A DNA stretch of 64,000 nucleotides from assembly GCF_003932755.1 (NCBI RefSeq), contig NZ_CP024202.1:2914001-2978000 (forward strand). The letters are read 5' to 3'. Positions within the stretch are counted from its first letter, which is position 1; each line of letters opens with the position of its first letter. A model generated the notes under the pieces. The model had not been told where the DNA came from. It searched no databases and worked only from the letters and a program-made list of their open reading frames with translations. Shown piece after piece: positions 48,313-57,642 of the stretch. Both the position numbers and the translations under genes were made by a program. This DNA comes from Methylomicrobium sp. wino1. GTDB taxonomy: Bacteria; Pseudomonadota; Gammaproteobacteria; Methylococcales; Methylomonadaceae.

Positions 48313-48348
48313 TTACCCCAGCTTTAACTTTTGTTAAGTCTGGGTTAA
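48313..48348. repeat. Inverted-repeat element H, minimal copy
   Basis: TTACCCCAGCTTTAAC (48313-48328) and GTTAAGTCTGGGTTAA (48333-48348), the ends of element H without the middle. It is the 3' end of the minus-strand host-attachment gene and may serve as its terminator. Confidence 0.7.
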
Positions 48349-48774
48349 ATGGTTATTCGAACAAAGGTAGCTTCGGATGCTGGATTCGTCTTGAGCAACA
48401 AGGTTTTTGTCGATCGATTGACCGATTAGCTTCTTGATTTGGTCGTTCAGGGTTTGGCGTAGCGTGCCGAGGAAGGCCGGAGGGGCAATTAATACGAGAT
48501 CGTTGTATTCGTTCTTAACACGGCCCTGTTCCAATTTATCGCCTATTTGTTGGGCAAAGCGGATGGCTTCTTGTTGCTTGACATCGGTAACCGGTTCAAA
48601 TGAATGTGCTCCGTTGCCGCGTCCGCCTTGTTGGTCGGAAACGACGTCCTGTGCTTTGAGCTTTCCTTCAGCATGGACCAAGTCTTCAAGTTCTCGTAGC
48701 GGTTCTTTTTTGCCCTCGTAGAAAAAGAAACGCGCTCTACTGCTATCTGCTACCACGACCCATTTACTATACAT
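48334..48774 (-). CDS. Host-attachment (baeRF-like) family protein
   Basis: 146 residues of the family annotated as required for host attachment (motif KWVVVADSSRARFF at the start, DKLEQGRVKNEYNDLVLIAPP later). Such proteins resemble archaeal/bacterial release-factor-like folds; the actual role is unknown, particularly in a free-living methanotroph. The last codons (LTQT and the stop) are read from one arm of an inverted repeat (48313-48348) also found at 19158-19310. Start ATG at 48774 follows GGAGTACAG. Confidence 0.8.
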   Translation of the reverse strand: MYSKWVVVADSSRARFFFYEGKKEPLRELEDLVHAEGKLKAQDVVSDQQGGRGNGAHSFEPVTDVKQQEAIRFAQQIGDKLEQGRVKNEYNDLVLIAPPAFLGTLRQTLNDQIKKLIGQSIDKNLVAQDESSIRSYLCSNNHLTQT

Positions 48775-48991
48775 AAACTGTACTCCTTAACCAATATGTC
48801 GGAACGGTTTGTCGCATCCGTGCAATTATGGCCGACAATCCTTTGTCATATTGAGTGTAGCTCTTTGCCGAGGGTTTGTCTAAAGGAAAGGTTATGCGGG
48901 ATAAGCGGATCCTGCTTCTTCGCCAAAATAGCAGGTGCAGTTCGTAATAATGGTAAGGATTTCGTGATAAATAACGTTCTGGAACTATGAG

Positions 48992-49178
48992 CTTTGTCGA
49001 GGGTTCGGTAACTCGCCTAGCAGGACGCCGTGAACCCAGCACCTAAATTATCAAAGAGAGCTAATCATAACCAATGGATTATGGAATTTAGGTGCTGGGT
49101 AAATACGTCCATGTAGGCTTGACGATGGCTTTCCGTGCCGCCGACACCTGCCAATCGATCAACCGAATCCTCCAAAAA
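48992..49178. repeat. Dispersed repeat G, copy with hairpin inserted
   Basis: Like the copy at 31549 (AGGACGCCGT ... ACGTCCATGTAGGCT ... CCGCCGACACCTG), but a 67-base hairpin element (49034-49100) interrupts it after GCCGTGA. Lies between the hoxH stop and the host-attachment gene. Confidence 0.68.
49034..49100. mobile_element. 67-base hairpin insertion in repeat G
   Basis: ACCCAGCACCTAAATT (49034-49049) and AATTTAGGTGCTGGGT (49085-49100): perfect 16-base inverted ends. Comparison with the uninterrupted copy at 31549 shows it as an insertion. Confidence 0.72.
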
Positions 49179-49205
49179 TAGGGAAGTATATTTATGACCG
49201 AATGC

Positions 49206-50708
49206 TTAATTAGTGCACTCGTTGCTAATAACGCCATCGCTACGTTTAACCATCTTATCGATGAGTTGCCCGTCCGCGTCGATTAGCTCCAATTGCAAAG
49301 GCATTTTTCCGACCGCGTGGGTTGCGCAGGATAAACAAGGGTCGTAGGCGCGGATTGCGACTTCTAGATTGTTTAATAGCGGTTCGGTCAATTCGCGACC
49401 GTTTAGATATTCGGCGGCGACCTGGCGGACCGATTCGTTCATCCCCATGTTATTGCTGGTTGTTGAAACGATCAAATTGGCGCGGGTGACAATGTCGTTT
49501 TCATCGACCTGGTAATGGTGGAATAGCGTGCCGCGCGGGGCTTCGATCACACCGATCCCTTCGAATCGCCTCTCACCTTGCGCGACGAGTTCGGTGCTCA
49601 TAATTTCCGGGTCGTTCAGCAAGGCTTTGATGCTTTCGGCGCAGTGTAGCGTTTCTATCATGCGCGCCCAATGGGTTGCTAGCGTGCTATGAACCATTGC
49701 TTCGCCGCCGTGTTGCTTGAATTCGACTCGGGCCGCCTCGGCCAGAGGCGTGTCAATATAGTCGCAGTTATTGACGCGGGCCAGCGGCCCGACGCGGTAC
49801 CAGCCGTTTTCTTTTCCTTCCGACAACAAATAAGGAAACTTCATGTAAGTCCAGGAGCGGACTTCTTCGTGAATATAATCGTTGTAGCGGCAATAATCGA
49901 CATGGTCGATGATTGTCTGGCCATTGTCGTTCTTGGCGCGCAGGCCGCCGTGATAAAGCTCCAGCGCACCGTCCGGGCGAGTCAGGCCAAGATAATTACT
50001 GCGTATCGTCGCGAAGTCGTCGTAATAAGGCAGATTCGAACAATGGACTCTTTTGACCAGCTGTACGGTTGCCGCCGCCCATTCGATCATTTGATCGATA
50101 TCGGTCAACAAATAATCGCGCTCTTCACGGGATAACGGTTTGTTCATGCCGCCGGCGATTGCACCTGTGCCGTGAACGCGCTTGCCGGAAATCATACGGA
50201 TCACTTCTTGGCCGTATTTGCGAAGCTTGACGCCCTGTACGCCGATTTCAGAGTGCTCGGCCAGTACCGCGATGATGTTGCGTTTACTGATCTCGCTTTC
50301 GAAGCCGAACAATAAATCCGGGCTCGACAAATGGAAAAAATGTAATGCGTGAGACTGCATAACTTGACCGAAATGCAGCAAGCGTCTTAATTTGGTTGCG
50401 GCCGGAGGCAAGTTTTCCGGGTCGATACCGACGAGTTGATCGATTGCCTTGGCTGCAGCCAGATGATGGCTGACCGGGCAAATGCCGCATAGTCGTTGTA
50501 CCAATACCGGGAGCTCCCAATAAGGGCGACCCTGAATGAAGCGTTCGAAGCCTCGAAACTCGACGATATGCAAGCGGGCTTGTTTGACCTTGTTGTTTTC
50601 ATCGAGCAATAATGTGACTTTGCCATGGCCTTCGACCCGCGATACCGGATCGACCACGACGCGTTTAAGATTTTCCGGGCTAGCAGCCGTTTCTAAATGT
50701 TCGTACAT
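49206..50708 (-). CDS. hoxH: NAD-reducing [NiFe] hydrogenase large subunit HoxH
   Basis: 500 residues. The four nickel-binding cysteines are C74 and C77 (RLCGICPVSHH) and C458 and C461 (DPCLSCATH). About 36 residues follow His464 and would be removed by the HoxW-type protease. It carries the active site for reversible H2 oxidation, coupled to NAD through HoxFUY. Placed last in the hox cluster, 220 bases from hoxY, and the gap is filled by an inverted-repeat element (50768-50924). The fold is cytoplasmic. Confidence 0.96.
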   Translation of the reverse strand: MYEHLETAASPENLKRVVVDPVSRVEGHGKVTLLLDENNKVKQARLHIVEFRGFERFIQGRPYWELPVLVQRLCGICPVSHHLAAAKAIDQLVGIDPENLPPAATKLRRLLHFGQVMQSHALHFFHLSSPDLLFGFESEISKRNIIAVLAEHSEIGVQGVKLRKYGQEVIRMISGKRVHGTGAIAGGMNKPLSREERDYLLTDIDQMIEWAAATVQLVKRVHCSNLPYYDDFATIRSNYLGLTRPDGALELYHGGLRAKNDNGQTIIDHVDYCRYNDYIHEEVRSWTYMKFPYLLSEGKENGWYRVGPLARVNNCDYIDTPLAEAARVEFKQHGGEAMVHSTLATHWARMIETLHCAESIKALLNDPEIMSTELVAQGERRFEGIGVIEAPRGTLFHHYQVDENDIVTRANLIVSTTSNNMGMNESVRQVAAEYLNGRELTEPLLNNLEVAIRAYDPCLSCATHAVGKMPLQLELIDADGQLIDKMVKRSDGVISNECTN

Positions 50709-50767
50709 AAGTGTTCTCGATAATAAACTGAATTCTAAAGTGTTCGCGTAGAGCCCCTGAGCATAAT

Positions 50768-50924
50768 GATTCTCGCGCAGAGTTTTTAATTTTCTAGTTG
50801 GTTAAATCTCATAAGTCCATTGACTTGCGGAAACCGGAAAATGTTTCAAATGTTTATATTCTCAGCGCCTTTGCGCCTCTGCGGGAAATAAATAATCCTT
50901 TCGAATTAACTCAGCGCGAGAATC
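50768..50924. mobile_element. Inverted-repeat element between hoxY and hoxH
   Basis: GATTCTCGCGCAGAGTT at the left (50768) and AACTCAGCGCGAGAATC at the right (ends 50924), inverse of each other with one mismatch. Inside is another palindrome (CAGCGCCTTTGCGCCTCTG). It fills most of the gap within an otherwise overlapping operon and stops five bases from the hoxY stop codon. Confidence 0.72.
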
Positions 50925-50928
50925 CAAA

Positions 50929-51468
50929 TTAATCATAATGCACCAACTCGTAAGGCAGTGACGGTTCGCGGCCTTCTAGCAGGTCGGTCAAAAACTTCCA
51001 GAAGACATCGGCCGACGGCGGGCAGCCGGGCAGAAAATAATCGATCTTGACGATTTCATGAATCGGGCGCACTTTGTCCAACAATAAAGGTAACTCCGGG
51101 TCACTCGGAATCTGCGGGTTTTCGACACCGATGCCGTCCAGGTACGCTTCGGCCAGGCATTCTTCCAAAGGAATGAAATTACGCATTGCCGGCAAGCCGC
51201 CGTTGATGGCGCAGGCGCCGACCGCGACCAGTGTTTTGCAGTTTTTACGAAATTCGCGCAGCACATGCACATTTTCCGAATTGCAGACGCCGCCTTCGAT
51301 CAAGCCGATGTCGCAATTCGTGCAACGTTCGATGTCGGTAATCGGCGAACGGTCGAATTCGACCGCCTCGGCGAGTTGCAGCATACGTTCGTCGATGTCG
51401 AGAAACGACATGTGGCAACCGAAACAGCCGGCTAGCGACGTGGTTGCGACTCTGATTTTATTAGTCAT
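50929..51468 (-). CDS. hoxY: NAD-reducing hydrogenase small subunit HoxY
   Basis: 179 residues, the small subunit with a proximal [4Fe-4S] cluster. Ligands are C15 or C18 in SLAGCFGCHMS, the Cys in VGACAINGG and the Cys in LPGCPPS. It has no Tat signal, as expected for a cytoplasmic bidirectional hydrogenase. It overlaps hoxU by eight bases and would pass electrons from HoxH to HoxU/HoxF. Stop is five bases from the repeat element that separates it from hoxH. Confidence 0.95.
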   Translation of the reverse strand: MTNKIRVATTSLAGCFGCHMSFLDIDERMLQLAEAVEFDRSPITDIERCTNCDIGLIEGGVCNSENVHVLREFRKNCKTLVAVGACAINGGLPAMRNFIPLEECLAEAYLDGIGVENPQIPSDPELPLLLDKVRPIHEIVKIDYFLPGCPPSADVFWKFLTDLLEGREPSLPYELVHYD

Positions 51469-52177
51469 GGCTCTCGTGCTCCGTTTCTAAGCTGACTTGA
51501 TCGATTTGTTTATGGTCGTAGATGCGTTCTCCGATCGGGACCGTATAGCCGGTACGCTTGATCAGAATTGCGCCGGTCGGACAGATGTGCGCGGCTCGGT
51601 CGCCGGCATTAATGTCGCTGTCTTTCAATTGACCGGACTCGGAGTTGACGATCAAGTGCTTGTTAATGCCGCGGCCTGAAATCGCAAATACGTTCTTGCC
51701 ATCGGCCTGCTGGCTCGCTCTGACGCAGAGCGAGCAGAAAATACAGCGGTTGTGATCGATCATCACGTCCGGGTGGCTCGCGTCCATTTCGCGTTTCGGA
51801 TAAAAATGCGGAAAGTGATTGTCGAGCATGTTTAGATGATAGGCGACGGCTTGCAATTGGCAGTTTCCGGATTTTTCGCAGCCGGGACAAAGGTGATTGC
51901 CTTCGATGAACAGCATTTGCGTGATTTTTTGGCGGTCCTGATTAATTTCGGTCGTTTCGCTCAATACATCTTGACCTTCGGTTGCCGGGAAAGTGCAAGC
52001 CGAGCAAGTGCGGCCATTGACATTGACATTGCATAATTTACAGCTACCGTGCGGCGTGAATTCCGGGTGATGACAGAGATGCGGAATGTAAACGCCGGCC
52101 GCAGTAGCGGCCTCCATGATGGTTTGGCCATCTTCGAATGGAATGGGCTTGCCGTCCAAGGTAAATGTTTTGCTCAT
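51461..52177 (-). CDS. hoxU: NAD-reducing hydrogenase diaphorase subunit HoxU
   Basis: 238 residues. An N-terminal [2Fe-2S] ferredoxin-like domain (HLCHHPEFTPHGSCKLCNV, CSACTFPA) is followed by NuoG-like [4Fe-4S] sites (HLCPGCEKSGNCQ, CIFCSLCVRAS, AHICPTGA). It is the electron carrier between the hydrogenase module and HoxF, as in complex I NuoG. It starts one base after the hoxF stop region and overlaps hoxY by eight bases, so the hoxFUY genes are coupled. Confidence 0.95.
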   Translation of the reverse strand: MSKTFTLDGKPIPFEDGQTIMEAATAAGVYIPHLCHHPEFTPHGSCKLCNVNVNGRTCSACTFPATEGQDVLSETTEINQDRQKITQMLFIEGNHLCPGCEKSGNCQLQAVAYHLNMLDNHFPHFYPKREMDASHPDVMIDHNRCIFCSLCVRASQQADGKNVFAISGRGINKHLIVNSESGQLKDSDINAGDRAAHICPTGAILIKRTGYTVPIGERIYDHKQIDQVSLETEHESHD

Positions 52178-52178
52178 G

Positions 52179-53957
52179 CTATTCCTCCACCTGGGCTAGA
52201 TGTGCCCCTGCATCATTACGGTTTGCCATGCGTCTGGCAGTTTCAAGGGAAGCGTTCAAATCGAAGCCTGGCTCGTAACTAATATTTTTCAATTGGCTCT
52301 GGTATAAGTCGGGATACCTCTCTAAGGTATGAATGATCGGATTGGCCGCCGTTTGGCCTAAACCGCAATGACTATGGTTTTTAACCAGGCGAGTTAGTTC
52401 CTCAAGTGCAACTACATCGCCGGCCGAACCGTGGCCGTCGACGATTTTGTCGAGTTGATTTTTCAGCAACGACGTACCGACCCGGCAAGGCGTGCAAAAA
52501 CCGCAACTTTCATGCGCAAAGAAATCAGTGAAATTACGCACGATGTCGAGAATGTTGCGTGTCGAATTGAAGACGATGAACGAGCCTCCCGTGGCTAAAT
52601 CCTCGAATCCTAGTATGCGATCGAGTTCCTGGTTGGAAATGAAGGTGCCGGACGGTCCGCCGATTTGAACGCCGAGGACATCATGGGCATCGCAATCCTC
52701 AAGAATTTGCCGGACCGTAACGCCAAATGGATATTCGTAAATGCCGGGACGTAGGCAATCGCCGCTAATGCTAAGAATCTTGGTGCCTTGGGATTTTTCT
52801 GTGCCTTTCGCCGCGAACCAAGCGCCTCCGTGTAAGGCAATGTTGGCAGTGGCCACGAAAGTTTCAACATTGTTGACGACGGTCGGTTTGTTTAAATAGC
52901 CTTGGGAAACCGGATAGGGCGGACGATTTCGCGGAATACCACATTTACCTTCGAGCGATTCGATTAATGCCGATTCCTCACCGCAAATATAGGCGCCGGC
53001 GCCGAGACAGATCTCGATATCGAAATTCAAGCCTTTGCCGAGAATATTGTTACCGAGCAAGCCGGTCTGACGGCGTTGGTTAAGTATGTTTTCCAATTTT
53101 TGATAGAGGTGTAGGTATTCGCCGCGCAAATATAGGAAACCTTGCCGGGCGCCGATAAGTGCGGCGCAAATAGTCATGCCTTCGAAAACTTGATCGGCAT
53201 AGCTATTCAGCAAGACGCGGTCCTTGAATGTGCCGGGTTCACCTTCGTCGGCATTGCAGACTACATAGCGTTCTTGTTCTGATTCTTCGGAGCAAAATCT
53301 CCATTTCATTGCCGTATTAAAACCTGCGCCGCCTCGTCCCCTGAGTCCGGATTGATCGACTTCCAATAGTGTTTCTTTAAGGCCGCGTGCGAAGGTCGCT
53401 TGCAGACCCTCTCCGGCACTAATGCGACTACTCAATAATAGGTCGGATTGATAGATGTTATCGGCGACTTGAAAGAATTCCTTGGGCCAATCCTCAAGTG
53501 CTTTTTGTTCGTCGATTAATTGTGCGATCGCGTCGATTCTCGATCGGTCCAGTCGTGTGATCGCGTGGCCATTGATAAGTCCGGCGGGACCTTGATCGCA
53601 CATGCCGGTACATGAAGTATTATCCAAGCTGATCAAGCCGTCTTCACGAACGTTACCGGGCGACACGGAAAGCTTGTTAGATAAATAGTCCATCAAATTG
53701 TGCTTGCCGAGCATGTGATCGGTAATCGAGTCGCTGATTAATATATCGTAACGTCCGCGCGGCGTTAAATGAAGAAAGCTATAAAATTCGATAACACCGA
53801 TAATTCGTGTGGTCGGGATGTTTAGTTCCTTGGATAGGAATCGAATGGCTTGGTCCGGAATGTGAAAGTATCGCGCTTGAACGGCGCGCAATATTGCTAA
53901 AAGCCGAGTTGGGCGCCTTGCGTGGGTTTCAACGAGATTTTGAATGAACGATTCCAT
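52179..53957 (-). CDS. hoxF: NAD-reducing hydrogenase diaphorase subunit HoxF with HoxE-like N-terminus
   Basis: 592 residues from the ATG at 53957, which has AGAGAG upstream; an ATG at 53975 is possible. The N-terminal third resembles NuoE/HoxE (RPTRLLAILRAVQARYFHIPD; [2Fe-2S] ligands in TSCTGMCDQGP). The rest is NuoF-like: FMN/NADH site RGRGGAGFNTAMKW, NADEGEPGTFKDR and a [4Fe-4S] site SCGFCTPCRVG. This is the fused type found in Ralstonia-like soluble hydrogenases, so no separate hoxE is needed. It reacts with NAD+ at the FMN. First gene of the cluster; no hyp genes are near. Confidence 0.95.
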   Translation of the reverse strand: MESFIQNLVETHARRPTRLLAILRAVQARYFHIPDQAIRFLSKELNIPTTRIIGVIEFYSFLHLTPRGRYDILISDSITDHMLGKHNLMDYLSNKLSVSPGNVREDGLISLDNTSCTGMCDQGPAGLINGHAITRLDRSRIDAIAQLIDEQKALEDWPKEFFQVADNIYQSDLLLSSRISAGEGLQATFARGLKETLLEVDQSGLRGRGGAGFNTAMKWRFCSEESEQERYVVCNADEGEPGTFKDRVLLNSYADQVFEGMTICAALIGARQGFLYLRGEYLHLYQKLENILNQRRQTGLLGNNILGKGLNFDIEICLGAGAYICGEESALIESLEGKCGIPRNRPPYPVSQGYLNKPTVVNNVETFVATANIALHGGAWFAAKGTEKSQGTKILSISGDCLRPGIYEYPFGVTVRQILEDCDAHDVLGVQIGGPSGTFISNQELDRILGFEDLATGGSFIVFNSTRNILDIVRNFTDFFAHESCGFCTPCRVGTSLLKNQLDKIVDGHGSAGDVVALEELTRLVKNHSHCGLGQTAANPIIHTLERYPDLYQSQLKNISYEPGFDLNASLETARRMANRNDAGAHLAQVEE

Positions 53958-54433
53958 GATGTCTCTCTGCTGCATTGGGTTATGACGGAGGAGCTTGAGT
54001 TCAACTATATTCCAATATAAAAAAAAATACCATTCCAGAGTGTGAATACAGTGTTTTCCAATTTGTGCAATTACAGCACGACTAGGAAGTTAAGCTCTCG
54101 ATAGATGCCGTTCGGCTGCCGTTATTTGCCTCTCGCTGATCGCTGAATTAGGAGCTTCAGAGTCTTGATGTGCTCAATTTATTCGTTAGCGAGTCGAAAC
54201 ATTCATATTCACGCTTGTTGTGTAAAAGAGACAGTTTGGGAAGGCGATAAAAAAGCATTTGATTGGATTACAAAGCGTTTAAGGTAGGGGGGTTATTAGT
54301 AAAATTTCAAGCTATTAAATAGAAAAGTATGTCGATAACAAAATAATGGTGTAAACTTAACACAACTTGGGGCTATTTAAATACAACATGTTTCAGTTGT
54401 AAAAATACAACAGTTTTATTTGAAATTGAATCT

Positions 54434-54652
54434 ATTCCCTTTATGCTCAAAAAAAGGTTAGCTTTATGAAGGTATGGGGTGTGGCTAGCGAGGATGTCGG
54501 CAGCAGGGCAAATTTGTGTTCCTGCAAAATCTGCATTCACGCCATCCATGGCGTTCAAGCTGCCGTCAAGCCCCCAGGAAGGGTTCTCGGCGGTCCTCGA
54601 TAAATACTCCGTACCTTTTATTCTTAGAGGGTTTTTTAATCAAAAGGGAGTA
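54434..54652. repeat. Dispersed repeat D, copy 2
   Basis: Same ends and core as copy 1, with an extra palindromic piece (CTGCATTCACGCCATCCATGGCG) after the GTCGGCAGCAGGG core. It occupies most of the gap before the OmpA-like gene; the rest of that gap (53976-54433) is AT-rich and shows no gene. Confidence 0.78.
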
Positions 54653-54749
54653 AGTTGTTTTTATCCCCAATCACTTATCAATATTTCATACCAGTCTCTC
54701 CATTCGAGAATCGGTTTTTTGAAGGCTTTTATTCAAAAAGAGGTCGTTT

Positions 54750-55814
54750 ATGTGTAAGAAAAAATTACTGACTAGCGCTTTATTGGCCGGAATGGTTGCA
54801 CTCCCGACCGCTGAGGCCGAGGAGCCGCAAGATAACCGGTGGTATGTGGCGCCATTCGGTACCTTTATTAAATCAGGTGGCGACCGGGGCGCTAAAGATG
54901 GTTGGGGTGGCGGTATGGGCTTCGGAAAAATGCTCAACGATCATTTCAACGTCGAGTTGAGAGGTTTTTACCAAGGTTTCAGTGGCTACAATAACGCCGA
55001 AACAGGCCAAACCAAAGGGCGTTGGGATTTAACCGGCGGTTCAGCGGATCTGCAATATTACTTTTTTCGCGATACCTTTTCACCTTATATCGTTGCTGGC
55101 ATCGGCGGCATGAATACAAGCGTACCTGGTGATAGCGGCGCTTCGATTACCGGCGAAGGCGGTGTGGGTTTTACCTACGAACTGCATGATAACTTTTTGC
55201 TTCGAAGTGATGTGCGTTACCGTTACAACAATAATTTCAACGCCAATCTGCGTCCCGGTACTGAGGAATATCATGACATGACCGTCAATGTCGGCTTTGT
55301 GATTCCATTTGGAGAAAAACCGAGAGCGGCTGTCATGCCAGTGAAATTTGAACCAGAGCCAGCTGCCCCGGATTGTTCGACCATGGACTCGGATGGTGAC
55401 GGCGTCAACGATTGTATGGATAAATGCCCTGGGACTATTTCCGGTAGTAAGGTTGATGCGCAAGGTTGCCCTGTTAGTATCGAGCTTAGAGGTGTTAACT
55501 TCAAATTCGATTCTGCCGAACTGACCGATCAAGCAAAGATGATCTTAGACGGAGTCGCTGAAAAACTGATCGCTTATCCGCAAGAAAAAGAAATCGAAGT
55601 TCAAGGTCATACCAGTAGCGAAGGTGGTTACAATTACAATATGCGATTGTCCGAACGCCGTTCGCAATCAGTTGTAGATTACCTGAAGACCAAGGGAGTA
55701 ACCGACAGTATGCACGCTAAAGGGTACGGTCCCAATCAGCCTGTTGCCGATAATAGAACTGAGGCAGGTCGGGTTCAAAATCGCCGTGTAGAATTGATCT
55801 GGATGGAAAATTAA
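54750..55814 (+). CDS. OmpA-family outer-membrane protein (OprF-like)
   Basis: 354 residues. A signal peptide (KKLLTSALLAGMVALPTAEA) is followed by an N-terminal eight-strand type barrel (WYVAPFGTFIKSGG, then VELRGFYQGFSGY and LRSDVRYRYNNNF). A short Asp-rich calcium/thrombospondin-3-like hinge (DSDGDGVNDCMDKCPG) leads into an OmpA peptidoglycan-binding domain (FDSAELTDQAK, GHTSSEGGYNYNMRLSERR). It links the outer membrane and the cell wall. ATG 54750 has AAAGAGG upstream; a UUCG-loop terminator follows at 55844-55867. Confidence 0.93.
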   Translation: MCKKKLLTSALLAGMVALPTAEAEEPQDNRWYVAPFGTFIKSGGDRGAKDGWGGGMGFGKMLNDHFNVELRGFYQGFSGYNNAETGQTKGRWDLTGGSADLQYYFFRDTFSPYIVAGIGGMNTSVPGDSGASITGEGGVGFTYELHDNFLLRSDVRYRYNNNFNANLRPGTEEYHDMTVNVGFVIPFGEKPRAAVMPVKFEPEPAAPDCSTMDSDGDGVNDCMDKCPGTISGSKVDAQGCPVSIELRGVNFKFDSAELTDQAKMILDGVAEKLIAYPQEKEIEVQGHTSSEGGYNYNMRLSERRSQSVVDYLKTKGVTDSMHAKGYGPNQPVADNRTEAGRVQNRRVELIWMEN

Positions 55815-55843
55815 GGAATATTTTTCATCGGTTTCGAACATGA

Positions 55844-55873
55844 AAACCCGCTTTCGAGCGGGTTTTTTATTTG
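55844..55873 (+). terminator. UUCG-loop terminator after the OmpA-like gene
   Basis: Stem AAAACCCGCT (55844-55853), loop TTCG, stem AGCGGGTTTT (55858-55867), followed by T-rich sequence. Confidence 0.92.
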
Positions 55874-55885
55874 ATAAGCTTTCAT

Positions 55886-56052
55886 CCTAGAAAAAGCATT
55901 TCGCCATGAAGATCTTGAAGAATAAGAAGTTAACTCAATAACATGTTATGCGTTTGTATAGAACTTTCGTTCACCCAGCAGATTAGCGGAAATGTTTAGT
56001 TAATTTTTTGAAATACTTTATGTGCTTCATGGTTAAAATGTCGAATTTAGGT
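55886..56052 (-). repeat. Dispersed repeat B, inverse copy
   Basis: A complete copy, inverse orientation (CCTAGAAAAAGCATTTCGCC to TCGAATTTAGG), following the terminator of the OmpA-like gene. Confidence 0.78.
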
Positions 56053-56122
56053 TCATAAACTTCGCGCCTTGTTAATGAAGAAATAGCCTTGCCATAAAAG
56101 CCGCAAACATGACCGTGCGAAG

Positions 56123-56280
56123 TATACTTATCGTAGATCAAAATTAGGCACCGAGGTGCCCGTCAAAGGATGCTGTGAATACACCCATGTAGACTCTTTG
56201 CCAGCATCCATGCTGGCAAAGCATTGCCGAGTATACCTGCGCCTCAGCATCGCTAAAATTTGAAGTGCGAACGGTATATA
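56123..56280. repeat. Dispersed repeat C, copy 4
   Basis: TATACTTATCGTAGATC at 56123 and TTTGAAGTGCGAACGGTATATA ending at 56280, immediately after the stop of the diheme cytochrome gene. The middle holds another small palindrome (GCCAGCATCC / GGATGCTGGC type). Confidence 0.72.
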
Positions 56281-57561
56281 TCAAAATTTATCGGCATTCC
56301 ATTGATAGGACTCCATGATGTCTTTGCATAGGCCGGGTTCTCGTCCGCTGATCCAGCCTTCCCCTTTATCGAAGCCTTTAGGAAGATCGGCAAGAGTCGG
56401 ACCGAATTTGCGCGTTTTGCATCCTTGAGACTGAGGGTTGTCGCAACAGCATTTCATTGCGGCGACATGTTTTTTTATCAGGGCCGGGGTTGCGGCAATC
56501 GGCGGCATCCAGTTTCTTTCGTTCGGACCCGAAGTTAGCCAGGCGCTCAGCGTTTTGTCCGGATGGCCCGTGGCAAATTCAAAACTATAACCGCAAGTTC
56601 CGGAGGTCGTCATTTTGTGGCACTGAGTACATAGTTGCTGTTCACCGTCGATAGGATCGGTTGTAATCTGGAGAATATTATGGTTATTGAAGAAGTTCTG
56701 AAAAGGCTCGCCAACCGCTAAAAAGGGTAAAGGTGCCATCCTATAGATATCCGGTAGGCCGTGTTTTGAATTAATGTATGGACTATATTTAACGCCGTGC
56801 GCATTGTGACAGGCAATGCATCCGGCTTCTGCGGTAAACGCCGGCGATTTAAATGCCTGATTGACATCCCGGTACCAAAGGTCTTGTGGAAAATCTTTCG
56901 GGGGTCTTGATTGCTTCGGATTGTATTGTTTTAAATAGTCGTCTTTACTAGGGAGGGGCTCATCGAGGGGTGGTAAAAAACCGACCACTGCTTCGCCATA
57001 TTGAGTGAGATAACAACTTTTTCCTGTTTTTGTATTCCGCAGGATAATGCCGATATCGTTAAAAGTATTGTAAAGATAATAAAGTTCGGTTTTGTCGGAG
57101 CTAGACGCTTTGTCAAAGCGCTCTTTTCTTTGCTGCTGGTTCATGCCGAGATTGGCTTTGGTTTTTCGAAACCAATCTTTTTCGAATTGATTCCCTTTTT
57201 GCCGACAGTTGAGCACCATGATGTTATCGTCATCTAGTTGCTTGATTTGTAAATGCGAGTAGGTCCAGCAGCCCATATCGCCGCCGAGCCAATGAGGGTT
57301 GTCGCATTTTTTCGAGTTTGAGAGTAGTTTTTCCCAGTTATCTTCTTGAATTTCTTGTTTATCGACATAAATGGGGACTTGTTTGCCGTCCAAGCATGAG
57401 AGTACCGGCAATTTACGGGCAATGCCAAGTTCAGCCTTGCATTCTTCGACATGCTGGTAAACGGTATAGTCCGATGAGGCGTCATGAGTGCTTGGCTGAT
57501 AAATTAAAAATGTAATGACGCCGATAATAAGGGTTACGGCCAGTACTAATGGAGTTTTCAT
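56281..57561 (-). CDS. Cysteine-rich diheme cytochrome c family protein
   Basis: 426 residues. An N-terminal signal or anchor (PLVLAVTLIIGVITFLIY) sends it to the periplasm. Two heme c sites, CIACH at 248-252 and CTQCH at 311-315, are seen. Before and after them are further cysteines in non-heme patterns (SCLDGKQ, KCDNPHW, MGCWTYS, KCCCDNPQSQGCK), probably disulfides or a metal site. The second half reads like a heme protein of multiheme-enzyme type, but I cannot name a family or a substrate. Stands alone, starting at the ATG with GAGG upstream. Confidence 0.82.
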   Translation of the reverse strand: MKTPLVLAVTLIIGVITFLIYQPSTHDASSDYTVYQHVEECKAELGIARKLPVLSCLDGKQVPIYVDKQEIQEDNWEKLLSNSKKCDNPHWLGGDMGCWTYSHLQIKQLDDDNIMVLNCRQKGNQFEKDWFRKTKANLGMNQQQRKERFDKASSSDKTELYYLYNTFNDIGIILRNTKTGKSCYLTQYGEAVVGFLPPLDEPLPSKDDYLKQYNPKQSRPPKDFPQDLWYRDVNQAFKSPAFTAEAGCIACHNAHGVKYSPYINSKHGLPDIYRMAPLPFLAVGEPFQNFFNNHNILQITTDPIDGEQQLCTQCHKMTTSGTCGYSFEFATGHPDKTLSAWLTSGPNERNWMPPIAATPALIKKHVAAMKCCCDNPQSQGCKTRKFGPTLADLPKGFDKGEGWISGREPGLCKDIMESYQWNADKF

Positions 57562-57642
57562 AGGATACTACCTCTTAATTTGTTAGGTTTATTATGGAAG
57601 AGGTGTTGCTTATTTTTGTAATGGTACAGATCGTAACTTAAT

